In this document: positions 10,017 to 22,518 of the stretch, piece by piece
Layout: each line of letters opens with the position of its first letter
How positions within the stretch are numbered: the stretch's first letter is position 1
Origin: Ignelater luminosus
Lineage: Eukaryota; Arthropoda; Insecta; Coleoptera; Elateridae
Assembly: GCA_011009095.1 (NCBI GenBank)
Contig: VTPC01008827.1
Span: 1 to 64,000, forward strand
Reading direction: 5' to 3'
DNA length: 64,000 bases
The notes under the pieces: generated by a model
The model's database searches: none
The model's input: the letters and a program-made list of their open reading frames with translations, nothing else
What the model was told of the DNA's origin: nothing
Translations under genes and position numbers: made by a program

Positions 10017-12085
10017 GAAACTTCATATGGTGCTACCAAATGTGGCTAGTGCGATTGGTGTTTGTATTTAGCTCTTTTAAGAAGGTTAATGGAGGAGGAA
10101 GCCCAACGTTCGACCACCAAAGGCGGCCCGTGCGATCTATGTTCTTATTTGGCTTTCTTAAGAAGGTTTATGGAACACGAATACCGACTTTAGACCACCA
10201 AAGGTGGCTAGTGCGTAGGCGTAGCCCAAGCCGTGTTCGTATTTAGATTTTTTTAGAAGATTCAAGAAGGTTAATGGAGGACGAAGCTCGACCTTAGACC
10301 ATCAAAGGTGGCCCGTGCATTCTATGTTTGTATTAAGCTTTCTTAAAAAGGTTAATGGAAGACAAAGACAGTCCTTAGACTAACAAAGGTGCGGAGGCGT
10401 AGTACAAGCCGTGTTCGTATTTAGACATTTTTAGAAGATTCATATAAGACAAAACTCCCAAGAAGGTTAATGAAAGACGAAGCTCAACCTTAGACCACTA
10501 AAGGTAGCTCATGCATTCTATGTTTCTATTAAGCTTTTTTAATAGAGTTAATGAAAGACGAAGAACGACTTTAGGCCATCAATGGTGGCCCGTGCAAAGG
10601 CGTAATCCAAATCGTGTATGTATTTAACTTCTTTAATATAGTGCGAATCCCGAACTTGTACTGCTGAAATGACCCAAGCGGTTTGCATTTGTATTTAGCC
10701 TTCCTAAGAAGGTTAATGGAGAACGATACTAGAGCTTAGATCACCAAAGGTGGCCTGTGCGGAGACGGGGACCAAATTGTGTTTGTATTTAGTTTTCTTT
10801 AGAAGGTTAATATAGGGAGACACTCGATCCTGTACTGCAATCTATGTTTGTATCTAACTTTCTTAGGAAAGTTATTGGAGGGTAAGGTTCCACCAAAGGT
10901 GGCACATGTTAAGGCGTAGCCCAAGTCGTGTTTGTACTTAACTTTTTTTAGAACATTAATATAGGGCGATTCCGACCATTTTTTGGCCCTTGCGAGCTGT
11001 TTTTGTCTTTAGCTTGCTTAAGACGGTCAATCGAGGACAAAGCTCGAACTTAGACCATCAAAGGTGGAACGTGCGATTTGTGTTTCTATTTAGCTTTTCT
11101 AAGAAAGTTAATGGAAGGCGAAGTTCGACCATAGACCACCAAAGGTGATGCATGCAAAGAACTAAACCAAGTCGCGTTTGTATTTAGCTTTTTAGAAAAT
11201 TGATAAAGAAAGAAGGTCGAGCGCGTGCTACCGAAGGTGTATCATTCGATAATTATATGTATTCAGCTCTCTTTAAGAAGGTCAATTGAGGACAAAGTCC
11301 CCTTAGACCATCAAAGATGGCTTGTGCAAAGCTTGATTGTGTGATACCGTAGGTGCAATCTGCCTTAGTATTCAGCTTTTCTAAGAAAGTTAATGAAGGA
11401 CTAAGACCGACCTTAGACCACCAAAAGCGGCTTCTGCAAAGATTTAGCCCGTTCGTACTTAGCTTTGTTATAAGATTGATATAGGGCGAAGCCCGACCCT
11501 GTGCTACCCAAGGTGGCCTATTGGATCTGTGTTTGTATTTAGCTTTTTTAAGCAGGAAAATAGGAGACGAAAGTTACCAAAGGTAGCCCGCGCAAAGGCC
11601 TACCCAAGTCGTGCTCGTATTTAGCTTTTTATAGACGATTAATACCTTGTGCTATTAAACGAAAGTTAATAAAAAGCTAAACCTAACCGTATATAAATAC
11701 CACTAAGGTTGTCCGTTAGAAGGTGTAGCCGAAATCGTGTTTGTATTTAGCTTTGGCTCGTGTGATCGATGTTTGTATTTAGCTCACTTCAGAAGGCTGA
11801 TGGAAGACAAAGCTTGACCTTAGATCGCCAAAAGCGGCCCGTTGAAGCACGTAGCCCAAGTCGTCTTCGTAATTAGCATTTCTTAGAAGACTAGTATCAG
11901 GTGAAGTCCAACCTTGTGCTACCAAAGGTAGCTCGCGTTATCTGTGTTTTGTATTTAGCACTCTTGATAAGGTTATTGGAGGACGAGATTCGACTTAGAC
12001 TACCAAAAGTGGCTTGTGCAAAGGCGTACCTTGAGCAGTCGTGTTTAGCTTTCTTAAGAAGGTCAATGGAAGGCAAAACCCGACC
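10017..12085. repeat. Satellite-like tandem array, ~81-95 bp monomers
   Basis: About 24 degenerate head-to-tail monomers. Each has a (G)TTTGTATTTAGCTTTCTTAAGAAGG-type box and a CCAAAGGTGG box preceded by CCTTAGACCA or CTTGTGCTA. Neighbouring CCAAAGG boxes are 81 bp apart in several pairs (10036, 10117, 10198; 10498, 10579), with other spacings of 84-115 bp. Two monomer flavours tend to alternate: one with AAAGGCGTAGCCCAAG(T/C)CG, the other with CGATCTATG. The common form contains CCACCAAAGGTGG, a perfect 5-bp hairpin with a 3-nt loop (for example 10195-10207). No open frame spans the array. No CUGANGA/GAAA ribozyme core was found in it. Confidence 0.85.
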
Positions 12086-14845
12086 CGTCTTGGCACGAAT
12101 GGGATTTGCATCGGTAGTCGTGACAGGCGGCCATATCCGTTCTTATCCAAGAATTCTCCCATGCGTTACAAAATTTTTAAACAGCACTGTACATATGGGA
12201 CGTTTGTGTTGCAATTTGTGTCAAATCAGACTGTTTTGCGTTATAGATACTTTTCGACGTTAGGCCGTTGCAAGGATATTTCTTTGTTTTTTATGAATTT
12301 GGGCTCAAATATTTGGAACTCAAATAGCCTACGTCTATGATGTGATTAGTCTACAAGACGATTCAATCTAAACTGTAGCGCATCTTTTAAGTATATGTCC
12401 CGCTTCTTTGCCTATCTCCAACGACTACACTGAATTACTTCGCCTTTTGTACGCTTGTTAACTTTTATTCGAGTTATAAGTTTAGTTGTAAGATTCTGTT
12501 TTATCTCACAAAACTATCTTAATGCGAGTTTACGATCTTGCAACGATGACTTGGAAGATTACTAGACAAGTTCTGCATTAATGAGATGTTATAGCAGAAA
12601 ATGTTTGAAATAAACGTTTCAAATGGAAATCAGTTATAAAACTTTTCTGATATACAGTAATGTGTCTATATATGTAAAAGTTACGATTTTTTTCGCGTTG
12701 TGAAATGCGGCACGTAATTAGAATTTTTTTAAAAATATAGTTCTAGGCGATCTACCACTTTTTAAAGGTCAGTGCTGGTATACTGAAGAGCAGAAGACAC
12801 TCTTGTTCGACTACGTCGTGAGATAAGGCAGGAGGAATTCTGGAAGAAAAGCTGGAAGTCTACTCTGAACACTTGCAGACACTAAATAATCAAGAGACTG
12901 TTAGTTCGAAATTAAGTGTCACGTCATCTCTTCTTCAAAGGAAGAAAACCCTTTTGTTCAAATGCAGTGTCCGGTTCCCTAGCAGCCAAATGGATAAGCA
13001 AGCGTGTAGGCAACCAGCGTAAAATCTATATAACGTCGACAGAGAGATCAGTTGTCAGTTCAAGTTCGAATTCAACTATGACAGATACACATGGTTATTC
13101 GCTCATCACAGTTAACGCAGTGTAATTTCAAAGATTCATTCAGTTAGAAAAATTCCCAATACCACCACTGAATGGAGATCATTTAACATTTTCAATTCGC
13201 AATTCTGTAGTGGTAGATATCTTCTCACTCACAACTGTGAGTTAAAATATTCTCTTAATAACAAAGATTATGTGCATTTGTTTTTAGTTAACTTTAGTTG
13301 GTTAGCAGTTATTTATTTCATGTCGCCATTTATGTTAGATTGTTTCTAACTAATGGCGCCTAACTGACTTTTACAAGGTATAAAATCATCTGTAATGAGA
13401 CGTCCACATTTCCATTCAAAACGCTCTTTTAATTACCGCTTCATCGCTTTTCATCCTTTCAAATAAAAGGTTCACGTGTTGGTGTGTAGGCGTTCAAAAG
13501 TCACAAAATAATTTGGCAAGTACAACTTATACTACAGGGAAAATAAATATAAATTTTATTTTTTTAGAATTTGAAAATAGCACAAATAACATTTGTAAAT
13601 AAAATTTTCTCTCATCTTTGTATTAATTGGATGTTTGGTTTAGAGCTTTGAGTAAGTTAAATTACGAAAACATTTTAACGTAATCCCCTACTGATTTCTC
13701 TAAATCTCCTTTTATCCATTTTAAATTCACTCGTCGGAATTCGAGTTGTTACGCCGGAAAACAAACATAATTAGGTTACCTGGTGGAATAATTAGGGCCG
13801 AATATTTCAAAGAGCAAACGAAACTTTTGATGTTTTATATTGTCCGCTTTAATTGCAAGATAACGAAGCGACACTGAAAAACAAAGATGGCACTTTTCCT
13901 ACTCTTTTACTTTTCTTAGGTTTAATTAAACACTCGTTTATTATTATTATTATTTCTTTTTTCGTTTGTCCGCTGATGCACCCTGCTCGGTTCACTGTAA
14001 AAGAGGAAAACAGCAACGCCGGCGCATGAATTTGATAAAATATTGTTTCTCTTTTTCGTTTTCATTTCTGAAAGAAGAGATAAGACCACAAAGATTGTGC
14101 CATTCTATGTCAGATTACAAAACCAAGCGAGCATAACACTACTACAGTAAAAGAAAAACTTTCTTTGTTTGTGTATCATAGACAATATAAAAATGTAGAC
14201 TGTCTTAGGGAGGATAAAATGGAACAATGCTTGTCATACTTTTCGATTTTTCAGTGGCTCATTTTTTTATCTAATGATAAAGCGAAGTAAAGCACAAAGA
14301 CTTTGCTTGCGTTGTTGTTTTTATCGAATATCATTTATACTTCAAAAGTTAAATAGAAATTCAATTTTATCGTTGGATATTTTACAATACAAGAGAAAAT
14401 TCAGCAAACATTGTAATTTTTAAACTAACAAACTTTCTGGAACATGTCTTTCTTCCTATATGTTTATATTAAGAATGATGAGCTCACTTGCAGAAAACGA
14501 GCACTTTTTTCGGAATACTTTTTATTTACATCTATTGTTAAGCTAGGAAGGAGCGATTCAAAGCAATGATAAATGGTACTCTTGCAGACCTAACATTGTG
14601 ACTATTGTTATGTGTAAATTTAAAAGATATGTAGTTGCGCTCTCAAAATGTTTTTATTTTTCTCAAATTAATATCTTGACCCAAATTTTCTTTCTTGTAG
14701 AATTTTTTTTTATTAACTTATCAATTAAACAGAAAAAGTTAATCCGGATAAAGAGGGTAGTGTATAGTAGAAATTATTTCAATATCTCATGGGAAATCTC
14801 CGTTCTCATTCTTGTTATCTTTTTTGTCCGTTGTACAGCTTTCGT

Positions 14846-14881
<36 letters not shown>

Positions 14882-16089
14882 AAAACTTGACAGAAAATGA
14901 CCGAGTTTATTGTTGTTTCGTTTTATAACCACTTCATTATGATACTGATACGTGACATACTTTTAAGCCGTATCAAAATATATGTTTTCGTGATTAAACT
15001 GTATCGGAATTCAATAGAGAATTGATATAAATCTAATCTCTGAAAAAGAGAGAAATGATGTTATCAAATATCAGAATTTTCTGGTAAACTCGGCCCATTC
15101 GTATGCCTTTGGTATAACGTGCCTATACAACGGATTTGTGTTGCCTGTTGAACCGAACAGAATATCTAGAAAAAAGGAAAGTTGAATACACTCGTAAGTC
15201 AGTTATTTATGTACATTGTTTATATATATATACGAATCTTTAGCATTAAAAGCGAACGGAATTGCGAACGTAGTCTCGATGTTTCTGTTCAACTTAAAGG
15301 CCTCCATAAATATCTTAGAACAAACTTAAATTTTTATTTACGAGAAGATGGAGCAAAATCATTATTTTCATTGCATTCAAAATGTAATAGTTACAGTAAG
15401 ATAGCATAGCAATGACGGGTGCCTCTTCTATATGTACCGGAAAACGATAATTTCTGAAAACAGTTTTCAGTATTGAAGGAAAACGACCAGCTCAACTTCA
15501 TGAAAAATGTATGCGGAATACATAAAAGCCATATTTATTCGGGAAATAATGAAAGTATGGCGTGTCGATAGTGTGTAAAATATTATAATGAAGCAACTTG
15601 CATAATATGACGTAGTTTAATATTCATTAGGTTGCATTGTAGGGTTGACTGCAAAAAACCGTATAAAATAAATTAATCAACGAATGAAATTTACGAGCAC
15701 GTTTTTCACCTTCTTAAACGAACTAACTTTTATTTTACACTTTTTTTGAATAAAACAAGTTAATTAAAGTTTGATAATAATCTCTTTTTAATAAATTACT
15801 TGGTAACAGTTTTGATTTATTTACAAAAGGACTTATTTTTATTTCTCCAGTATAAAGGCTTTTCATTCAGAGTTTCTACAATGTGGAATTATTAGATTTT
15901 ATCCGATAGGAACCGTTTTTCTTCGGAAAATAAACAAATCAAGTAGGCTTGGAATAATCTTTTTGTTTTGTAGAAAATGTTTTTAATTTTCGAGAAAAAA
16001 TCAAACTTAAAGTCGAATAATAAAAATTCGTATCTTTCTTAAATTCAAATATACATATAACTCAAAAGAAGAAAACACATCCTGCACAT
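12086..16089. other. AT-rich stretch with microsatellites and hairpin
   Basis: No gene is supported over 4 kb. Contents: an imperfect hairpin at 13324-13357 (CGCCAT and TTAGA pair with TCTAA and ATGGCG); an (ATT)n tract near 13937-13953; and a long (AT)n tract listed separately. A TATATAA followed by TCAGTTGTCAGTTC at 13029-13055 resembles a retroelement promoter, but no LTR ends were found. Open frames here (for example 12041-12340, 14598-14879) have no recognisable content. Confidence 0.4.
14848..14878. repeat. (AT)n microsatellite
   Basis: An uninterrupted run of about 15 AT units, directly visible. Confidence 0.97.
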
Positions 16090-17480
16090 TCAGTAAAAAC
16101 GAATGCCAATTCTACAAACGCGGGATGTTCGTACTCACAATTCACCATTTCCACCATTCCCCTTCTCGGACCCTCTGCTACCTTCAACCATAACCATATA
16201 ATCCAATCTGTAACATCAACTCCTAGTGCCCACTTTCTTATCAAATACAATGCCTGCTACCTTCCAAAACTACCTCTCCACTACCTCCACTGCCAGCTCG
16301 GCATTCGTGTCTTCAGCCTACCATTCCTACCTCCTCCACCCATACCGTTCCCTCTACCTCCTTCAAGACCATCGGAGCCAACGCAGCGTGGACCTCGAAC
16401 ATCAACCGCAAGCGCTTCCTATCTTCTAACTACCCCAGCCCAAGCCTCTACTGGTCGTCAGCGAACAAAAAGCGCCCTCTGTCTGCAATACCAAACGCCC
16501 ACTGCTCCCTAAAAACCTTTGCTCTAATTTTGAGAAAAAACTCCAGGTTTAGTACTCACAGACGTAACTATCCACCACAATGGCACGGCCAAGATAACCA
16601 GCCATCAAGATGACCTTTCCACGTGCCCTCTATCATTTTCATGTGTCATCAGTAGTGTCGACTTTGACATTGCCATGAAAGACGTCGCCGAAGCCCTAAA
16701 ATCCCAATGTATCATCTACGACCGAGTGAAGCGTGTATGGTCCAGAGCAATGGACGCAGAAACGAGGTTCTTGCGAGGGGTTACCACTTGCAAAAGATTG
16801 TTGAACGCGCTTTTAGCCGAGGACCTATGTATGTTCCACCATTCCTACCCTACAGAGCCGTCACACGCCTCAAATCCTCAGTGTGGTCGTTGCTTTCAAT
16901 TCGATCACCCTGCCTCCAACTGCCCACTCAGGCCTCTTCTCCAGATTCCCGAGTCTGAAACTTGCTCTCGCATTCATAACTACCTCAACCGCTTTCCTAA
17001 CTACTGAAATCGTATCCAAAGGTTACTTTTCTTTACCATCCGTCAATTCTTCTGCCTTAAGTCCTCTGCTCCATATTTCCTTTTCTTGTTAAAAGATACA
17101 AATTTCTTGTTTTTTCTTTTTGAAACAATAAACATAACCGGCCTACGCAACAAACAACTCCTAGTGGACAACCTCGTTCTTTTGGACGAAATCCACATCA
17201 AAGCTTTGCTCCTCCTTTCCTTCTCTTTCCCGCAATTTCAAATCTGCCGCGCCCCGAGCACGAGTCGAAGTAGTTCTTGCTGTCCACAACCAAATTCAGA
17301 GCAGCATACCTTTTAAATTCCACCCGAATGCTTCCACCTACACAAGTGTTTCCTCTTTACATCCTTCTCCGGCAACGACTCTTCTAGTATTTGCCTCAGA
17401 TCGAAAATTTTGATGCAGCCAAAGTAGGAAGCCATCGTATGGTCTGCTTGCCCACGTCAACTTATAGGAACTGCAAACGG
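16090..17480 (+). pseudogene. Jockey-like LINE 5' part: ORF1 with zinc knuckle, start of ORF2
   Basis: ORF1 of Jockey-clade elements is a Gag-like RNA-binding protein; ORF2 carries AP endonuclease and RT. Here the region 16090-16660 is Pro/Ser/Thr-rich in shifting frames. A 110-codon frame (16675-17007) holds the ORF1 C-terminal part and one CCHC zinc knuckle, CGRCFQFDHPASNC (C-x2-C-x4-H-x4-C, 16882-16923); relatives usually have two or three knuckles. About 120 bp on, NITGLRNKQLLVDNLV (about 17128-17175) is the typical endonuclease opening (asparagine, then xxGLRNK). The frame then loses the middle of the endonuclease and resumes near 17255 with VVLAVHNQIQSSIP, after which decay is heavy. 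No RT follows. It may be from the same family as the RT pieces at 8935, 37270 or 62586, but no overlap exists to prove it. Confidence 0.7.
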
Positions 17481-17532
17481 CAAAGCAGTGTTCTAGGGCA
17501 CATTTTTAATATCATCAAATAAACTGTTTAAT

Positions 17533-17937
17533 AGTGATAGTAGATTAGTATTAAAGTTGTAATGGTTTACGTTCAATAATAGTTAGGATTTGAGGTTGAT
17601 AGACTAAATAAATGCAAACTCATCTTAAAATAATTTGCTAATCAAATTACACAATAAAATATCAATAAAACGCGTGAAAAACCATGTCTAACAATGCAAT
17701 GAACCCGATATTCTAATCTTGTGAGAAAGGCGAGATTAACGAAGTTCCATATACTCGTAGTATTCTATTCCTTTAGGTTAAATGCAGTATAATTAAAAAA
17801 TTAAAATATGAAAGGCACTCTTTACTTGTTTTTTGTAGTGTTCGCACATAAAATTTATTTTGAATTAAAGTGTATATTTTTCAATTTTCTTTGACGTTTC
17901 TTTTTAAAATTCAATCAATTAGATTAATTAGTATAAT
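17533..17937 (+). repeat. Probable 5' LTR of errantivirus
   Basis: The right edge is set by the primer-binding site at 17938, directly after GTATAAT. The left edge is guessed at AGTGATAG (17533), because errantivirus LTRs often begin with AGT; this gives 405 bp, within the usual 400-500 bp. No matching 3' LTR was found after the env relic, so the boundary is not confirmed. Confidence 0.4.
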
Positions 17938-17951
17938 TGGCGCAGTCGGTA
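17938..17951 (+). promoter_or_regulatory. Primer-binding site, tRNA-Ser type
   Basis: TGGCGCAGTCGGTA is the primer-binding site known from 17.6/297-type errantiviruses, where a tRNA-Ser 3' end primes minus-strand DNA synthesis. It lies directly before the gag-bearing region and after the presumed LTR, exactly where it should be. Confidence 0.85.
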
Positions 17952-18268
17952 CAGAAGAAGGCTTTAGAAAATAAAGGAAAATTCTTGGATTTTAATCCTT
18001 TATCACTGTAACTAACGGAAAAATTAAGAAAGAAGATTCACCACACCCTGGAAGAAGAGGCTCCTGTATAGAGCTACTAAATCTACATCCAATGTAGTGA
18101 AGTGAAGTAAAAATAAAACGTGTCAACTTCTAAACCACTTGTAACGGGAACGAGAAAACAAGGAAACTCCGATCTGAAAAGCTAGTGTTGGTGAAAAGAG
18201 ATCTTTACAGTAGAAAGTCTTTTCAATATACATAACAAAATTAAAATATTTAAAAACAAATTTACAAA

Positions 18269-19320
18269 ATGACTGTACAAAATCAAAATGTAATACAGAG
18301 TCAAACAAGTCAAAGATCGCAGCTAAAATTCGAACCACATTTCATGCAACTAATTCCAACCTTTTGGAAATAATTTTAATTTTTTTATTCAGGCAACAGA
18401 AAAATCAATTTCTTTATGTTGTGATACTATAAATGTTAAAAATCATATAATTTTGCTAGTATTTTTAGCAATAAAAGCCAAAATTGTAGAGAAAGCTAGT
18501 AAAATAATAATTATTTATGAAACGGACACCTAAGCTAAATTAAAGTCAATGTTGGAGAAAAATCTTGGAGATAACAGAAACGAAATTACTTTGAAGTTAA
18601 GACTTGCGAAAGTTATGTTAAGGTAGGAGTTTAATAAAAGTATTTTATGAAAGCATTTTGAAACATTTAAACCTCCTAAATGACTGCTATTGAAAATAAT
18701 AAAACAAAACAATCATATCATCAAGACGTAGCCTTACAAGTATTTTTAACTGGTCTAAATGAACCACTTTAGTTGATGCTATTAGATTTTTAGAAATAGA
18801 AGAGCTAGTTAGGTACAGACAAAGATAGTTTCCTAGTAATACTCTTAATCAAAAATCCACAATGTCACAAAAGACGTATATGATGCCAAACCGTACTCCT
18901 ACTCAAGGTTCCAGTTTTACATCGCAACCAATAAATATTCAACCCAAACCTGCCCAACAACAGTCTTATACGAACCAACAAGTATTTGGATATCCCAAAA
19001 ACGTGTTTAAACCAGTACAACACGTTCCGTATAACAAACCAACACCAATGTCAGTACCTACTAAAACTTCTAGGGCACAAAATAATCAAACACCTATGTC
19101 AATATCTAAAAAAACTACTGGAAAACAAAATTATTTACAAAATTATGGACAAAAACCAAATTTCATAAGCGAAAAACTGCAGACGACACTTTTGATGATT
19201 CAGAAAATCAAAATTTTAAATACTGTGTCCAAGAATTCAATAATATACATTTTGAAAATGACAAAAACGAGGGCGACGATGACGAAAGTACAGACAATCT
19301 AAATTTTCAGTTATCCAGTC
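18269..19320 (+). pseudogene. Errantivirus gag, decayed
   Basis: Gag is the structural protein of the element's particle. An ATG at 18269 follows the primer-binding site by about 320 bp and is a plausible start. Capsid-like sequence is scattered over several frames at 18370-18780, including LTGLNEP (18749-18768). The tail is the longest open piece (18862-19302), rich in Gln, Pro, Thr and Asn with PTPMSVPTK and PMSISKK, a Pro-Met-Ser pattern typical of errantivirus Gag tails. There is no CCHC knuckle, as expected for this group. Stops (for example 18352) and frameshifts make it non-functional. Confidence 0.75.
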
Positions 19321-19329
19321 TTACCAGTC

Positions 19330-21255
19330 CAATGACGTAGAATGTTTAAATTATGAAGAGTTTAATATTTTACCTTACATTATTTTAGAGCAACCTTCTT
19401 GTAAATTATTGATCGATACTGGTGCTTCTTGTTTATTACTGAACCCAGAATTTGTCAATACCTACCTACAAAATTAAAACATTAAACACGCTTACGTGCA
19501 TTAAGACAGTAAACGGTAGGACAAAAATTAAACAGACAATTTTACACCCTCTATTCTTAAACTACGGTTTTAAAACGTACATCCCCTTCAAAATACTAAA
19601 CTGCCACAATTAATATGACGGCATAATAGGCATGAACCTACTGTGGAAGTTAAACATATCTTGAAATTTGCGTGATAGTACTGCGGATTTTCCTTTTGGT
19701 CAGTTTCAATTATTTACAAATCGGTAATACAAAGATAATTACAGTGTAGAACTGCCCCCTAAATCAATTAGTAATGTTTCAGTCCCATTTAAAAAAAATG
19801 GTTTGTACTTAATTCCGGAAATAAAAGATGAAATAAATCAAACGGAAATGTCAACGAAATTATACAAGTTGGATTGTACCCAAAGAATTGGACGCCAAAA
19901 ATGGAGATTGGTAGTGGAGTATAGGTAGGTTAATGAAGAAACAGTAAACGATAGATACCCACTGCCGAGTACAGAGATTTTAGACAAACTAGCAGACTAC
20001 CTTAGATTTAAGCTCTTGGTTCCATCAGATAGAAGTTAAAGAAACTTTCATTCCCAAAACTGCGTTCACAGTGGACAATGGCCACTATAAATACGTAAGA
20101 ATGCCTTAAATGTCTTAAAACGCGCCCTCTACATTTCAACGAGTACTGGACAATGTCCTACGCGAAAATTTAGATAATGAATGAATGTTTGGTTTACATG
20201 GATGACATAATTATATTTAGTAAAGGGCTACAACAACACATTTGCAATTAGCGAAAAATATTCAAAAAATTACACGAAGCAAATTCAAAAGTACAGCTAG
20301 ATAAATCAGAATTTTTAAAGAAAGAAACGATATTTAGGGCATGTAATTACTCCAAATGGCATTAAACCCAATCCATTCAAAACAGATGCAGTCCAAAATT
20401 TCCCTAAGCAAATTAAATCATTTTTAAAACTTACGGGATACTATCGTAAATTTATATAAATTTACTCAAAGTTAGCCAAACCTTTAACTAAATGGGCAAG
20501 AAAGTAATTCACACTCCAGAGTTCATTAATTCATTTTCCATATTGAAAAATAGCTTATTATGTGATCCTATACTCCAATATCCTGATTTTGATAGAGAAT
20601 TCAATTTAACCATAGATGTCAGTAAATATGCATTTAGAGAGGTTTTGTCACAAGGTCCAACTGGAAAAAACACACCGACAGCTTTCGCCAACAGAACTCT
20701 AAATAATTCAGAAATTCATTATAGTACTATTGAAAAAGAGTGCTTGGCAGTCGTATGGGAAACAAAGCACTTCAGACCTTATCTATTTAAGAGAAAATTC
20801 AAAATTATTACGGAACACAAACCCCTGTTGCAGCTTTTTAATTTAAAAAAGCCCAATAGTAAACTCGTTAGATGGTGCCTTAGGCATTCGTAAATCAGGA
20901 AAATTAAACAGCAACGCAGATAGTTTATCTCGGTTAGAGGTTAATAATGAAAAAGGCGAGAATTCACTTCTAGACAAAAATGATAACCAAATAATTCAAA
21001 ATTTATTAGAAAACGCCGAACTAAATAAAGCTTTGGATCAAATTATTCAAGATACGCGAGATGATGACAATTTATCAATGCAGGTATATCTAAATCAGGA
21101 CGACGATCATGTAATTAGGAACTGCAACAAAATAAAAACGCTAACGAAACCCTAGACAAAATTACACAACATACACAGGAAGAAAATATCAGTTCTAATA
21201 TCAAAATTACTAAAACCATTAAATCAGTTTAAAAATCAAATAATCTTTAAAGACA
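19330..21255 (+). pseudogene. Errantivirus pol, first part: protease, RT, RNase H
   Basis: Order is canonical for Ty3/gypsy pol. Protease: LLIDTGASCLLL with the catalytic DTGA at 19415-19426. RT: WRLVVEYR (about 19904-19924), VNEETVNDRYPLPSTEILDK (about 19930-19990), and the catalytic loop as VYMDDIIIFSKG with YMDD at 20195-20206. Then an RNase H segment (20492-20893) with LTIDVSKYAFREVLSQG, IHYSTIEKECLAVVW and ITEHKPLLQLFNL, and a linker with ADSLSRLEV (about 20910) continuing to about 21255. Many stops and frameshifts break RT, so although protease and RT active-site motifs survive, no intact enzyme is encoded. Pol is cut at about 21260 by nested insertions and resumes at about 23655. Confidence 0.9.
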
Positions 21256-21261
21256 TGCGTT

Positions 21262-21324
21262 GTGGAACACCCAGGGCTGGACTAATGCATAAGCAGACTA
21301 AGCACATGCTTAGGGCCTCCGCCT
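21262..21324 (+). mobile_element. Possible hAT-like terminal sequence
   Basis: CCAGGGCTGGACTAATGC, then CTAAGCACATGCTTAGGGCC, resembles the ends of hAT-type elements that start CAGGGC(C/T)GGA and carry a GCTTAGGGCC box. It contains a 7-bp inverted repeat (CTAAGCA and TGCTTAG, 2-nt spacer). It sits exactly at the break in the errantivirus. No partner end was found near 23645, so the assignment is weak. Confidence 0.3.
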
Positions 21325-21524
21325 CGCGTAATAGTCTCCTGTTACTGTACTACTCTTATTCCGATAATCAATCATTAAAATTGCTTGACTCTCTCAAAAA
21401 ACGGTTGCCATTATTTTTTCTGTGGAAGGGGTGACTTTCAACTTCTTGAGAGGGCTGAAATCTTTAATATGCTACTGCATCGATTCTTGTTTCAAATCAG
21501 GATCAAAATAATGGTAATTGATCA
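21325..21524 (-). pseudogene. mariner transposase, catalytic-domain piece
   Basis: The minus strand reads NYHYFDPDLKQESMQ, a stop, then DFSPLKKLKVTPSTEKIMATVF and ILMIDY, STVTGDYYA. This is the classical mariner order (HHxDPxxKQxSMQW, VxPSxxKxMATVFWD, xxLIDYLxxG, ITGxYYA). The Asp of xIDY is present. The upstream GDETW with the first catalytic Asp is missing. The Trp expected after ATVF is a stop (TGA). The N-terminal half of the same gene lies at 23340-23632 in the same orientation; roughly 55-60 residues between the halves are not readable. Confidence 0.8.
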
Positions 21525-22518
21525 ATACAGCTACCCCTAGGAAAACGATGTTTTGAGAGCAAGTCTTTGGTATCAGCAGGTAGAGAATTACTCACAGAAC
21601 ACAATTAGGTGGCCGGAGGTAAAACAAATTAATCTAATCTTGGTGAAACCGACGAAAAACAAACACGATGTTAAAGCACATCTTAGATTATGTTGCACGA
21701 CATAAACAATGAAGTTGGCAACTAATTCAGCTGCTGCACACACTACCAGCCCCCTACTGCAGCATGAACCGCGTATAATAGTTCAGTAGATATATGAAAA
21801 AAATAGGTGATAGGTGGAACTAATTCCCACAAAGACGGGGTTTGAATTTAGTTTGTTGTTGGTAACTTTTTGACATACTAAAAGTCTAGAAAAATCTGAG
21901 TTTGCAAAATGTGTTTTTTGGCCGCCATCTTGATAAAATTAAAAAAATCATACTAAATCGTGTGTGGTATCAAATTAAAGAAAATGTCATGCTGAAAATG
22001 ATTATAATATTGGTTTTAGATAATAAAAATAAATAACAAAATTTTTTTTATAAATATATAAAAATAATTTGTCAACCTTTTTCTGGAGATAAACAAAGTA
22101 TTTTTAAAATATAATTATAAATTATGTTAATTAATTTCATTATAATCATTTGTTTAATAAAAGCATTTAGATTCAAAATTTATGTAACTTTAAAGTACCC
22201 GCCATAATGAACTGAAAAGTTTTGCAGTGTTGAAAATCATATTTCTATTAAACAAAATGCATTTTATAATACAAATGCATATGTATTTCATCGATTACAT
22301 CATTACATCGTTGGTATTCCAACATAAAATTAAGATAATTATATAGTGATTAATCGATGAAATTTGATAATCCCACATTCAGTACAAATAGAAAAGAAAA
22401 ATAAACTACTACAATTAACTACTTCATGTAACCAAAAATTAGCAAATTAAATCAAATTAAATAGCTTCAAAGAATGAAAAAATTTTACTTCTACTATTAT
22501 CTAAATAAAAAATAGACA

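Noticed and set aside
11901-12340. Two overlapping plus-strand frames of 99 and 120 codons
   Set aside because: They cover satellite monomers and their edge; composition follows the repeat.
13029-13200. TATATAA plus TCAGTTGTCAGTTC and a short stretch vaguely like a BEL/Pao gag start
   Set aside because: No LTR ends, primer site or second gag block were found; similarity is too short.
14598-14879. 93-codon frame ending in Ile-Tyr repeats
   Set aside because: The end is a translated (AT)n microsatellite and the rest is AT-driven; no family match.
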